A stretch of DNA of 64,000 nucleotides from Pelargonium x hortorum. Its lineage: Eukaryota > Streptophyta > Magnoliopsida > Geraniales > Geraniaceae. The first letter of the stretch is position 1. Every line of letters begins with the position of its first letter. A program made the position numbers and the translations under genes. The notes under the pieces were generated by a model. The model searched no databases. It was not told where the DNA came from and worked only from the letters and a program-made list of their open reading frames with translations. The stretch spans positions 36,001-100,000 of the forward strand of contig JAYMTJ010000032.1 in assembly GCA_036897525.1 (NCBI GenBank), given 5' to 3'. Of the stretch, positions 1 to 11,704 are shown in pieces.

Positions 1-1962
1 AGACCTCGTAGAGTACCTTTAGTTCTGATTTACTGGCAGAGAGTTCCTTGGAGGTTAGCCTCTAGTATGGCTTGTAAAAGACTACATCTCTTAAATTGAC
101 TATAGAACCCCAGCCAGCCCCTAAGATAAAAAAGAAGATCTCAAAGACAGAGAGCAAGTCTTGATTATTTTCTTTCTCGAAGTTCTCTTTGTAGTACTAA
201 ATGTTGATATTGAGAAAAAAAGCTTCCCATATATATAATAGTAGAGGTACAAGGGCTTGCTCCTAGCTTCTATGGACAGCTAGCGTGAGTGGGTTTAGGC
301 ATACTTACTTGATTGAGCAACAGAAATATACCCATATCATCTCAGTATATAACTATAAATTAACAAATACCAAAAAAGAATGCTAAGATAACTGCAATAT
401 AGGATAAGTACAGTCTAGATAGGCTAGAACAATAAAATAAGGCTGCTACTAAGGCTAAGGCTGGGAGGGGGCTCCTAAGACAAGGCTGCAGAAGAAGACA
501 GGGCAAAGACACTTAAGCAATTTAATTTAGAGTATGTGTAGGAATAAACAAAAATAGAAAAGGGGCAATTTAGTAAATAAGAAAGAAAGAAAGTAGATAC
601 TTGATTAGAAGCTCAAGGCTATAAACAGATAAAGGTTTCTATCAGGCCAACCCATTTTACATGTCCTATAAAGTTATATTCTTTAGTGAAAACCCCTCGG
701 CAATTTTATAGTTAAAAGCTTAGTCAGTCAATAGATTAAGATGTAGCAACTTTTACCAAAAAAAGTAGTTCCGGAATTTGGAGCCCCACGAAACTCTATA
801 CTTACTGAGGGTTGCTAGTACTCAGCAGTATAGTGATTACTTATCCAATTGATAAAGCTTTCTCTTAAAGGATACCCCATAACTTTAATTTAACCGAATT
901 AATTAGCAAATTTAGAACGGTCGGGTATAAAATATATGGTATTATTACTGGTTTTATAGCGTAATTGTAGGGGTCTCCCATTGAATTTTGAAACTTATAT
1001 CCTATACTTGGTCAAGAAAACTTATATAAAAAATTTTGGGGTTATGTTTCCACTCAATCTTCGTTGGGATTTCGCCTCCATTCTATACTTTTGCCTGAAT
1101 TCCGGTAACTTCGTAATGCTTCTTTTGTAAGGTGTTAGAAGTCCTAGGAAATTGTTACTTTGACAAAAATTCATTGTATTTTTCTTTTTTAACTGAAAAG
1201 GATTTCTCACTTCATTGGTAGTAAATAAAGATAAATTCTTTCTTGTGTAATAGCCATTATAATATAAATATACATAGGAATCAGAAGTATAAATTTTAAA
1301 AGGTTAAGGATATCGTAGAAAGAGGGCTGCGAAAAGCTACTTTTAACTATATTTCTGGCTTTTTTTTATTGCAATTAATTCATTTTTATCTAACTGGAAA
1401 AACTCTCCCTAGAAAGGTACCGGATAAGGTATCCTCGTGGTATGGTATATGGATCCGTAACTTCCGTTACAAAGCACTTATATAGTTTTTTTTAACTTCT
1501 GCTTAGGACCGCGGGGCTCTTGGAAGCATAGTAAGAAGCGTACTGCATAATTCCCCAAAAAGTCAATTCAAGGAATTCCTACTCGAGTGAGAGTATAAAA
1601 ATTTTATGCATTGTAAGAGCGACTATCTATAGTAGACCCCCCGAATAAAGTAGGATGAAATGATAGGTTGTTAAAGTATTATCCATTTGTAACCTAGATT
1701 TGAGCTGTACCCTAGTGGTAAAGTCAAAACGCCCCCCAGAGGAGTGCAGTTAGATTCTATTTCCTTCACTAAATTGAAATTCGAGTTACGTTACGAAGAA
1801 AAAGGTACGTAATAATTTGGGTAGTAAGGGGCCTCTAAAAGAAAAGTCTTTTGAAAGTACAGATATACGGGGAGCGGTTTCATCCTGGCAAAAGGTTTAG
1901 TATGAATAAGGAACGCTTTTTGGCTTTGGGAATAAGTCGGCAATATACAAAGTTGCGGGCAG

Positions 1963-1990
1963 AGGCTCCTCGAGCCTTTGTCCTTTTTTT
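1963..1990 (+). other. hairpin followed by a T tract (terminator-like)
   Basis: AGGCTC-CTC-GAGCCT gives a six-pair stem with a three-base loop at 1963-1977, extendable by a G-T pair. A run of seven T lies at 1984-1990, six bases downstream. The shape is like an intrinsic terminator, but no gene ends upstream and T tracts are common here. It may be just one of the many palindromic GC elements in the window. Confidence 0.25.
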
Positions 1991-4641
1991 ATTAAGTTGT
2001 TTAGAATCCCGAGGGCAGCTTTACGACTAATATATCACTACTAAAACTGGAAATCGATAAAAAAAGTTTTTAGTCACTACCCTTTAGTACTCATACCTAA
2101 GCGAACAACTATTACTTTTTTTTGTTCTTCAATCTACGGATATCTAGTTTAATCCTAATGGGGAAACCTTAAAAAAACTTATTACGGACTCCGTTTTATT
2201 ATTTTTTTAGTTATAGCTAAAGCAATGTCCCTAAGGGCGCTGCCGATAGATCTTGCTTTGGTCGGAAAATCCAAATTAGAAAAACTGGTACAAAATTTCA
2301 GGGAAAATTCTGAAATTAGAGATATAATATTTATTATCTGTAAGCTAGTCAAAGCTTTGATAAGGTTAGGAGTTCAGAAATTCCAGCTTGTCCTTATAAG
2401 GAAGAATGTCTTGCATTTAACCCATTTTTGAAGGCTTTCCATTGTAGGATGTAGCTTATATTATAATATATTATAAGATTAGAAGGTAAGGTAAGAGGCT
2501 CTAGTTAGTCTCACAAAGACCCCCGTAGTGTACATAAAAAAAACGAGGTTAGCCCTAGATTCCTAAAAATCTTTTATCGAGTTCTTTAGTCCTAGTATTT
2601 GTATTTTTTCCCTGTAAACCGAAAAGAAAGGCCTATTAGGCGAAAGAATCTCGTTCACCGAACAACGGTACATAACTAGAAAATCGACAGTTAAGTACTA
2701 CTCATTGTAGGACAAAACTGTAATTGATTAAAGATCTCGAGTTAATTTAATTGCATGCATTGGCCCGATAAAAGAACCATACTATTAAAATATAGACTTT
2801 GAGATAGCTTTACAAAGACAAACAAAGTGGTCAAGGTGAATTTGATGTGACACTAAATTTAAATAGAATGGAGATAACAAGGAATCCCTGCATAACAAAG
2901 TTTGCTAGGTCTTTTACTCCAATTACAAGATTCGTATAACAAGAATCAATCATAATTAAGAAAGAAATCTAACTGTTGCTAATTGGAACGGCCCCTTACT
3001 AGGCGTCGAGAGATACGGGATTTGAACCTAAAATAACTTAACTGTACTAAAAAGGACGAAACCCTGCCCTTTGATTTTAAAGACCGAGGCATAGGCATTA
3101 GTCAGTAATTCTAGGCACAAAAACCCCGGAAGGTGTTGACACTAAAAACAGATATCCAAAATATTGGTAAAAACGCATGAAAAGTCCCAGAACTCTCGAT
3201 TGGGGAAAGAATTTCATAAAGATGGACCCTTTATTTATGTTATGTGGTCGTGCAGAGTTCTTCAAATTCTAACTACTCAGTTAGTGATATCCCGTTATAT
3301 TTTAGGATGGGTCTTTTATTACATACAAAAATGCGCCTAAGGTTCAAACCCGCACTCTTTTCAAAGGGAGACTGCTAAGAGAGACAATTCATTCAGCTTT
3401 AAATGAAGGAGGACAAGAGAGAACTAACTGTTCAAGAGTGCTGAGCAGGGTTTCGCCCCTATACCCTGTATACAAAAAACCCCACTACGCGACCTTGCTA
3501 GAATAGAATAACTCTATTCTTAGTTACTCGATGCTCTTAATTTTAATAACTATAAGAACTTCGGCCATTCTCATTTTTTTAGACATGTCAACTCGACAAC
3601 CTCCTTAAGGGACTACACAGTTCAAGCAAAGCTAAGAAGGAAAATACCAAAGGCTTCATTTTATTTGTTTGCTTAGAAATTCATAAGGCTGGTAGGTTGA
3701 TATTGATTGATGTGAGGATGATATGTTTTCTCTCTCTCTTTTTTTGAGCTTACTATATTTATCGAAAGTATAAGAGGTGCAAATACAATTTCCTTCTTAT
3801 TTACTTAAACTTCGTGTTTTTCGTGTTTAAAGAAACTCTGAGTGGAAAACAAGGGCCTCTAAAAGGGTTTAAGTTACCTAACAAGAGAAAGAATACGATA
3901 TTTTGGGTATCCCTTTGTTATTAGAGTGTTCCAGGGTATCCGTCTAGTATATAGATAAGAATTCTTTTTTTATATGGAAACCCTCCTACTAAATGAAATT
4001 ATCTCCCATATTTATCGTTATACAAAATTTATTAACTTATAAAAAAGACTTATTACTACTATTTTCCCGAACTCACTCAAATCAAATATAGAAGAAATAG
4101 CTGTATCTCGGAGTCAAGAGATTCCTAATATTATGGATTCAGTGTTCATAGAGAACCCTTTGTAGCTATTCTCGTTACCAAAGCATCTTGCGATGTCCTA
4201 ATATAAATATAATAAAAAAGGAGGACCCTTAAATTAAGGCTTTTTATATAAAGATTAGGTGTAATTATGTATTTATTTCTTGACGTATAGAGTAAAATAC
4301 TCTCTAGCTTTAACTAGAAGTAGTAGTGTATCTTGATCTTAAGCTAAACCAGAATACCAGATTAGAAGATGTCACAAGACAGCGAAATAGATAAGGCACC
4401 AGGAAACTTAGTACAGAATAGCTCGAGAAACTTTTTTCTTTTTCTAACTAACTAGATAGTTAGATGTAAATTCTAAAAAGAGAATAGTATAAATTTGTAC
4501 TCCTCTTTGAAAAGGTTCCCGTAGATCTTCTTACTGAATATCCTTATTTTAGGACCCCCCTTTTTTTAAGGACTTCTTCATCGGTTTTAAGAGTTAAGGT
4601 TATCTTCTTATATTAGTTAGGTTTTTTAATAGCAGTAAAGT

Positions 4642-4655
4642 CTCGGCTTTCCGAG
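4642..4655. repeat. small GC-rich hairpin
   Basis: CTCGG-CTTT-CCGAG forms a five-pair stem with a four-base loop inside AT-rich sequence. Alone it is within chance expectation. It is listed as a clear member of the window-wide set of short GC-rich inverted repeats. Confidence 0.4.
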
Positions 4656-5000
4656 GGGTATCTGGGATTCCGTCGACAAAACGAAATCCTAATAGGTGTC
4701 GTGTATTTACCGGTAAGAGTTTTTAGGACCCTTTTTTGAGTAGATATTTATTACTGTAGTTATCCAAGCCTCTCAGTTTCCTAAATTCTGGTAGCTTACA
4801 TCGGTAGTGGGGACCCGTTCCACCCCCTATATTAGGATAATTTCGTTTCCTAGAAACTAGTACAAGAATGCTCTACTAAATTTCCACATATCAAGTTATT
4901 GAAAACCGGCGGATTCCTGGTACTTGATAACAGCTGCATGTGTGCACATTTGATCTTCGTAGTGAGCTACAATTTCTGCTAATTCTATATTGTACTCGAA

Positions 5001-8000
5001 ATATTAGATTTGATACAGAAAGGTGAATGCGCAACAGATGGGATCCATTAATGAAAAAAGCATTAACCACCATATTTACAATATTTTTTATTATACGGAC
5101 CACACAATTACTAAAAACAAAGAACGTGAGTCTTTAACAATTTACATTTTGAAACAAACCTTTGCCAACCAGTATTAGTAAAATTTAGTATCCATGTGTC
5201 TATTCACATCACAAGCTATGCTTTGTTGAATCCCTAATGTAATGCCTATAATGCATTTATCCCGTTTCTATCCGTGTTCTATCTGGAAGCCCGAATTACC
5301 AGCCGGAATTATTCGACTACACTAATGTGCTATAAACTCCTTGTTTCACACCCTATTTTATTTATAAACTAGTGCTTGCAGTATCCTTTCAAAGCAAAAT
5401 TGTATCTAAAAAAGGCCGTACAACAAGTTTTCTAATAACAAGCCTCTGCAAACTTCATAGAGTATACTAAATTACCCTGTTTTTTCTTTTACATTAACAA
5501 ACACACTGGAAATACTAAGAGGTCTATCTACTTTATCTTAGCCTTAGTAAGCGGAAGTCATTTATCCGGGTTAGGCAAAGTGCTGAAGTATGCAGTGTCT
5601 ACTGTTAAAAATTGAGAAGTTAATCTTTCTTTTTTTCTCTAACTATAGCATAAGTTTCCTTTTATATTAAAAAACTTTGAATTATCAAATAAAATGGAAA
5701 GTAGATTAGAGACACATATTACTATATGAAAAACCGTATAATAAAGGACGTTTATAGGTATAGGAAGTAGAAATACGGAAAGTTGTGGTATTATACATAC
5801 AGGAGTTCCCTGAGTTAAGATTTCGATAAATTCTGCTTTTAGTTAGATTCTCTTTATTGCTTTACAAGTATTTGTGCTTCTAGATTGTAGGAGAAGCACT
5901 AGCTTAGCTAAGGGGTTCTATAATTCAAGATTTAGTTACCCGTTATCTTCCCCTTTCTAATTTAAATTAGATTAATGAACTCCTGTCCAAACCAATGAAA
6001 TTACAGCTATTGAGGTTGCACTGACTTTACTTATTCTGTTACGGTACTTAATAAAGTTAGTTCTAATAGAGATATTTTATTCCTTTATTAGAGTCCTTAT
6101 ATCGACAGTAGGGGTTATAGGCGAAGGTATACTTATATGAACACAAGGTTAGCAGAAAACTAGACCTATCATATTTAGGAGCCCTTTCAACCAGTTGGGT
6201 TAGTCGAGAAAACTGTCATAGGAATTTAATTTATAGTAAAAAGAATTCTATTCTATTCTATTACAATTAAATAAAAAAAGCATAAAAGAGAAGGAGAGTG
6301 AAAGTGGAATAGGCACTGTTGGAGTGTAGTTGATGGCCGGATAAGAGGAGAGTATGCCACAGTTGTCTGCAACACTGGCTAGGAACAGTTATCTCCGCCG
6401 GTAAAGAATTGATTCTAATAATTGTTGATATTTGGATTGTAATGAACATGAGTAAAGAGGTCTCTCACTTTAATGCTAATGGATAAGCCGGCAATTAAAT
6501 CTAACTAAATAAAAGACTCAAAAGAATTCCAGTTTAGTAGTGAAGGAGTCAATCTAAAGCTTGTTTTGGTTTCTTTGTTAGGACTGGATATTGCTAGCTA
6601 AGGAGTTTAAGATTGTATTCTTGTCTTTGAAGCTAATGAAAACAGATTCTCTTCTTGACTTTAATAGCCGGTACGGAATCTCCTTTCTTTGCCAGCCTCT
6701 AATCCATAAACGGAAGTTGTCAAACTAAGACTAAAGTCAGGAATAATCTATTTAGATTATACAGGTCAAAGGAACAATTAAAAACTGTTGATAAAAGGAT
6801 ATTCTAGAGAATTAATTTAGCTTTGTTCTAAAGAATCTGTATTCAATGATTATAGGGCAAATGGAATTTTATAACTAAGAAGATGTTTTCCTGCTGTTAT
6901 GTATTAAAGTATTTAAAATCTTGCCAGTTAAACTTTAAAGTAAGTCATTAAGAAGTGTTTATAAGGAGGTTGTCTATTTGTGTTCCTTTTTTCTAGGTTC
7001 CCCATTCGAGATAATAAAAGGGACTTAGCTATCTATTATAAATAGAAAAGAGAACCCTCTAAATCATTGTAAATTACAAAATAGAAATTAATTACCCTGT
7101 GCGCGGTAACTAAAAAACTCTGTATTAAAAACCATACCAGCAATAGCCTTATTAACCCGGTAAAATGACTTCATTAGCTGAAATAGGCAATCCTCCTCTT
7201 GTATTTACTGGGACAGTATTTAGGTACTCGTATAAATTATTAGACTTAACCTGGATAGTTATAATAGAAAATTCTAGCTGCGAAGTATTAACATAGAGTC
7301 AAAAAGTTATTTCTTTTGAATTAAGCTATTTTGACTTGAAAGGACTGATTTGAAAATATAGGAATGTTGACCTTTTTCAAAGGGAATCCAGGAGTCAACA
7401 ATTAGTTATAGTTAAGGAGCACTTCGTTGAAAGAAACAAAGCTTACTGCACGAATAAACAAGGATAAGAAGTGGCCTTGTTAAACAATCCGAATTCATTT
7501 TCAAGTTCTAATCCGGGTATTTGAAAGGAATTCTAGACTTCACGAACTGCAGTTCAGCTATAATAAATAGGGTTTGAACCTACGGACACCTCTTTCAACT
7601 CAGATCTACTCTTATTTATTAGTAGTCCACGAATAGGCCGCCTCCCAGGAGCTTATTTCACTTCCTAATGTCCCAGATTTTAAGATTGCGAGATAAATAG
7701 AAATGATTTCTTCATCTAAGTTATTTTCATTCCTAAGGTTCTTGTACTTGGGAAAGAGATAGAACACAGGAATTCTTACTAATCTATAATATCTATCAAG
7801 GGACTGGGAGTTTCATGGCAGGTACTAGATAAAGTATAGCTGTTACTAAGCTTACTTGCTAGAGAATACAGTAAAGCACTAACAAATAGAAGAGGTAAGA
7901 GAATTCCTCTTGGTTTCTGCTCTTATCGTTAAAGAGGATAGTTCCCAAGATAGTCCTTTATTAATGTATGGGCACTTATGACTAATCCAATTGTAAACAA

Positions 8001-10260
8001 CTTTAAAAAGACAAAGACAAGAGTCAGCTTCTTCCGTAGGCATGTTTCTATTTATACTGTTTACAACAACTCCTATTATGTAATTAGTACAAATAAGAAA
8101 TCTATACCTTTTGGACTCCCTGGATTAGGTAAGGCTGTCATGGTAATAATGTTATTAGCTTAACTGATACTCTTCTGGAATTTTTTAATGTTGTATCTCT
8201 GTAATTCGTGCGATGAAAGACTGTCGATCACACCGATTTTATGGGGTCCTCCCAGGTATGAATCACTTTTGTAGTTTCAAGTTTAAATATTTTCTTTATC
8301 TCAGACACCACTGTGATAATAAATAGCCGTAAAATGAGATGCTTAGTTATAGGATTTTCTATTTTGATATATTCTCATAACGGAAAGGCTTATACCTGTA
8401 TCTACCCCGAGCTCAAGAGTATCCTCATTAAAGATCCGACCGTTGGCGGGAAGACGTCGAGCATATACTATTGAATAGTGGTGAGTTGTTACTTGACCAG
8501 GCTTTGTAAGATTTGTAAATTACCTTTTAGTAGAATTTTTATTAGCTCTAGGAAGCCGTCATACTTTTATCATTATATTAACCTTTTGCGCAAGCGTCTT
8601 AAGAAAGATTTCTTAGTTTAAAGGGACTTGTAACTGTACTAAGTCCGAGACAGTTAAAAGATTGAGAAATACTCAAAATGAGGGAACGATCTGTATTCCT
8701 CTGGATTCTCGTTAGGGGTGCGTGACGGATAAAAATTGCCGAGGTGGATGAAAAGAAATTTTAAAAAGTTTCCGTCTCTTTATTCATACATAAATTGCTT
8801 AAAAGTTATACAAACAGAAAAGGAAAAAATTATCCCTTTGGCTTTTCGACTAAAAAAATGGGTTAATTATAATGAGTATAAAATATCCAAATACTAAGGT
8901 ACCCCTAGAATAAAATCCTAATAGATTGAATATAGATAAGATTACAATGGAATCAAATAAAATGAGGTAAACCCAGCTATCTGAAAAATTTCTCTAGACT
9001 TCAATTTCTATAGCTAAACTTTTTTATTTACCACACCCGGGTAAAATTGCTTACTTAACGGGGGGAGCCCCGGTTATTGGTATTTGCCTAGATATTTAAG
9101 CCTAATGTTTGATCTTTTATATAATCCGGGTTGGCCCCAAGGAAAGTTTAGTAAAATACCATCTTTTATTAAGATATGAAGAAGTCTTGCCTGAAGGGGA
9201 ACCTCGTGGACCCCTGCTTAGCTTGAAATACAGTCCAATAATTTGAGTTAAATTATTTCGTATACAGTCATAAAGTATTCAACTAATAATAAAGCGAAAT
9301 CTTGTATATTTGGATTGGAATTGCAGTTATAAATTCGAGTTCATTAGCGCATTAGAGTTTTAGTAATGTTTCCAAATGAACACGCTACTAAGCTTTGCTT
9401 TAAAATATTTAGTAAAAAGAATAAACAAAGTAATAAGGCCTCTTTGTAAGACTAGCAAAAGCACTATGGCAATTCAATTTACGAAATCTGTGAGAACTAA
9501 AACAACATGAACTGGTATAGAAAGATATGGAAGAAAAAGAGGTTATTTGCGTATTACAGTAAAAGGTAACTTAATTAGTATCGATTGAAATCTATTTGAA
9601 ATAACTAATTCAAACTCTTTTAGGGATAAGCTACAGATATATAATGAGGTTATAGCGATTTTATGCCCTTTTCTGTGTGCTATAACGAAAACTAAAACCT
9701 TAATTATGTAGGATTCCCTATTTCTTTCTTTCCTTTCTTTTTACAGCGGGTTTATATATATATTTCCTTTACAAGGATTTCGATATAGTGATAATATGTA
9801 TTTTGTAATAATTGAGTTTGACTGCGGAAAGTTTGAATTACTAGGGCATGAAAATTCTCTTCAATTTATTTCTCTTTAATATAATAATAAATTACGGTAG
9901 AATTACAAAAACTTGGGGTTTATTATTTAGTAATTTGTATACGTGGTTTCCTTATTGCTTAATATGTTATGTCTATTACTTTTTAATCCGAAAGACGAGG
10001 TCCCACTTCTTTCTATTAGTCTCTTCTGAGCTTGGTTCTGGACCTATTTCATTTTAGTAAAAAAGAACTTAATTGCGTAAGGGGGCAAAGGAACTTTAGT
10101 AGGTCCTAAAAATCTACTAAATTCGCTTAGGTATAGCAAAGTACTTAAAATATATAAAAATTAAGGCTATAGAATAGAATCTAGCTATGCATTAACGTAG
10201 GGCTTAGCGAAAGAGGAGTTGTTTTATTTTCAAGGTTTTTCGTGTAGCATTTACACAGGC
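5001..10260. other. non-coding AT-rich stretch
   Basis: The longest frames are 60-69 codons (6267-6449 on -, 7978-8163 on +, 9848-10057 on +). The last is rich in Phe, Ile and Tyr simply because the DNA is AT-rich. Distinct items are the palindrome ACCCGGGT at 9035-9042, the GC hairpin at 9059-9072, and a 22-base pure pyrimidine run at 9721-9742 followed by ACAG, which only superficially resembles a 3' splice site. A TA dinucleotide run lies at 9753-9763. No gene or RNA was recognised. Confidence 0.75.
9059..9072. repeat. GC-only hairpin
   Basis: CGGGG-GGAG-CCCCG forms a five-pair stem made wholly of G-C pairs with a purine tetraloop. The palindrome ACCCGGGT lies 16 bases upstream. Such GC-only stems are striking in about 35% G+C DNA and belong to the dispersed GC palindrome set. 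Confidence 0.5.
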
Positions 10261-10265
10261 TTACA

Positions 10266-10287
10266 GAATTGTAAGAGAATTGTAAGA
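10266..10287 (+). repeat. 11-bp tandem duplication
   Basis: The unit GAATTGTAAGA occurs twice head to tail with no mismatch. It looks like a local slippage duplication and no function is suggested. Confidence 0.8.
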
Positions 10288-11634
10288 AAAGGGGGCATTT
10301 TACTCCCTTAAGCAGGAATCTATGGAATATTCATATAGAAAGGAAGGGATGTTTACTAGTTTTGCTCAAGAGAGGCTATAATACCTGGAGGTATCCGTTA
10401 GAGAAAGCTCTTCTCTTTATAGTAGACCTGGGCCCCCTTGGTTGTAGTTTACATTAGACTTCTGGAGGGGGTTGTAATACTAAAAAATCCTAAATGAAAG
10501 GCGCTTAGCTCAGTTTTGAGAATGCTCGGTCAAGTATTGTTGGGCTATATATTCGCAAGTAACTTAGTGCAATATATCAAATTTATAAGAGTCAGCAATC
10601 AACATAGCATTAAGGAAAAATAGAACCCTGGGTTAGGTTTTTTTTTGAATAAAGAAGCGGGATTTTTAGAAATCACTGAGTATAATGAGCAGGTTTTGGT
10701 TAAATAAAGGGAGCTTTATATATATATAATTCTAGAGCCTCTTGAACCTAGACTGTCCGTTTAATAGTAAACCCTTTTAACACTGAACTACTGAGCCTTG
10801 CCCTCCTAAAATTACAACGAGGTGAGGTATTACTTAGAATTGAACTAATAATTTGGTCAGTAGTAAGTTTTTTCTTATATTAGCACACGCACGCAAGGGT
10901 TCAAATGCTCTTATAATAGGGTATACTTTGGCTTGGCTTGAATTGCAGATTTAGTCGTCGTATAATGCAGATGATCTAACAACGTTCAAAACCATTTTAT
11001 TCCTGGAATATCTTATTAATTACTCTTTCTTTAGCTACATTCAGATAAAGAATTAAACAAACAAAGGGTTGAGTTTTCATACTCAATATTATTTATATAA
11101 AGCGGTCTTCTTACATTAGATATCTTAGGTTCAAACTATACCTTTTCGTATCAAATATAACCTTATACTTTCTTTTTGCAAGGAATCCCTGATAATTAAT
11201 TACTATATTTTTCGTATTAACAAGGAGGGACACCTTTTCTAAAAATCAATTTTGTACTTAATGTTGTTGACTTAATTAATCCTCATTTTGAAACCCAAAA
11301 AAGCTGTTTCCAAGATTGTAGCATAACTTGAAAGCTCTCCTTTCTAAATTGTTTTTTCCTTATCCTATTCTATATTTTTTACTTAATCTTGGATATGCCT
11401 ATAATATAAGCCGACCAGAGCTCTCTAAATCTACTTACAAGGTGTTCAGCCCGAATCTTTTTACAGTATCTTATTAATAAAAAAGCGGCGGATCGTTTCA
11501 TTACTAAAAGCCTGGCTGCTCCTAGCTTCTGCATATAAAATAGAAGCTATAACTAGAAAGAATCCTCCGGCATAATCCAGGGATAAAATACAATGGGTAT
11601 AGTAAGAGCATGTATACTACTTTTTATTTAACTA

Positions 11635-11704
11635 GAGATTGTAGCTCAATCGGTCCCAGCATTAAAGCTTCCTGCCCTTAGGTTTTCGAGTCCAGGTCAT
11701 CCAA
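11635..11704 (+). tRNA. degenerate tRNA-like segment
   Basis: The segment contains TAGCTCAATCGGT (11642-11654), identical to a common tRNA position 8-to-D-loop sequence. TTCGAGTCC, a canonical T-loop, follows at 11685-11693. The spacing between them is about three bases shorter than in a standard tRNA. The D stem pairs three of four. The acceptor ends (11635-11641 and 11697-11703) pair only about four of seven, and no proper anticodon stem can be drawn. It is therefore a decayed tRNA, a fragment or a coincidence. The exact 13-base D-arm match is unlikely by chance for one motif, but many motifs were considered. Confidence 0.2.

Larger units (their letters stand above)
1..5000. other. non-coding AT-rich stretch with short GC palindromes
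   Basis: No open frame here exceeds 70 codons (the best are at 2225-2431 on + and 4891-5103 on -) and none resembles a known protein. GC-rich islands of 6-15 bases interrupt the AT-rich background every 50-100 bases. Many are palindromes, such as TTCCGGAA at 769-776 and AGGAATTCCT at 1571-1580. Hairpins lie at 1963-1977 and 4642-4655. A (CT)5 run followed by T residues lies at 3730-3745, and a low-complexity AT palindrome at about 2457-2476. I see no promoter, RNA gene or mobile element. Confidence 0.75.

Noticed and set aside
3010-3035. GGGATTTGAACC, a reverse-complement tRNA T-arm string
   Set aside because: The T stem does not pair beyond two positions and no other tRNA arm is found. GGTTCAAA-type words are expected several times by chance.
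7440-7462. CTGCACGAAT, matching a large-subunit domain IV core
   Set aside because: A TAAGG lies upstream at nearly the right distance, but the universal GCGAAATTCCTTGTC between them is absent.
9721-9750. Polypyrimidine run followed by ACAG, like a 3' splice site
   Set aside because: There are no exons on either side to join, and pyrimidine runs of this kind are common in the window.
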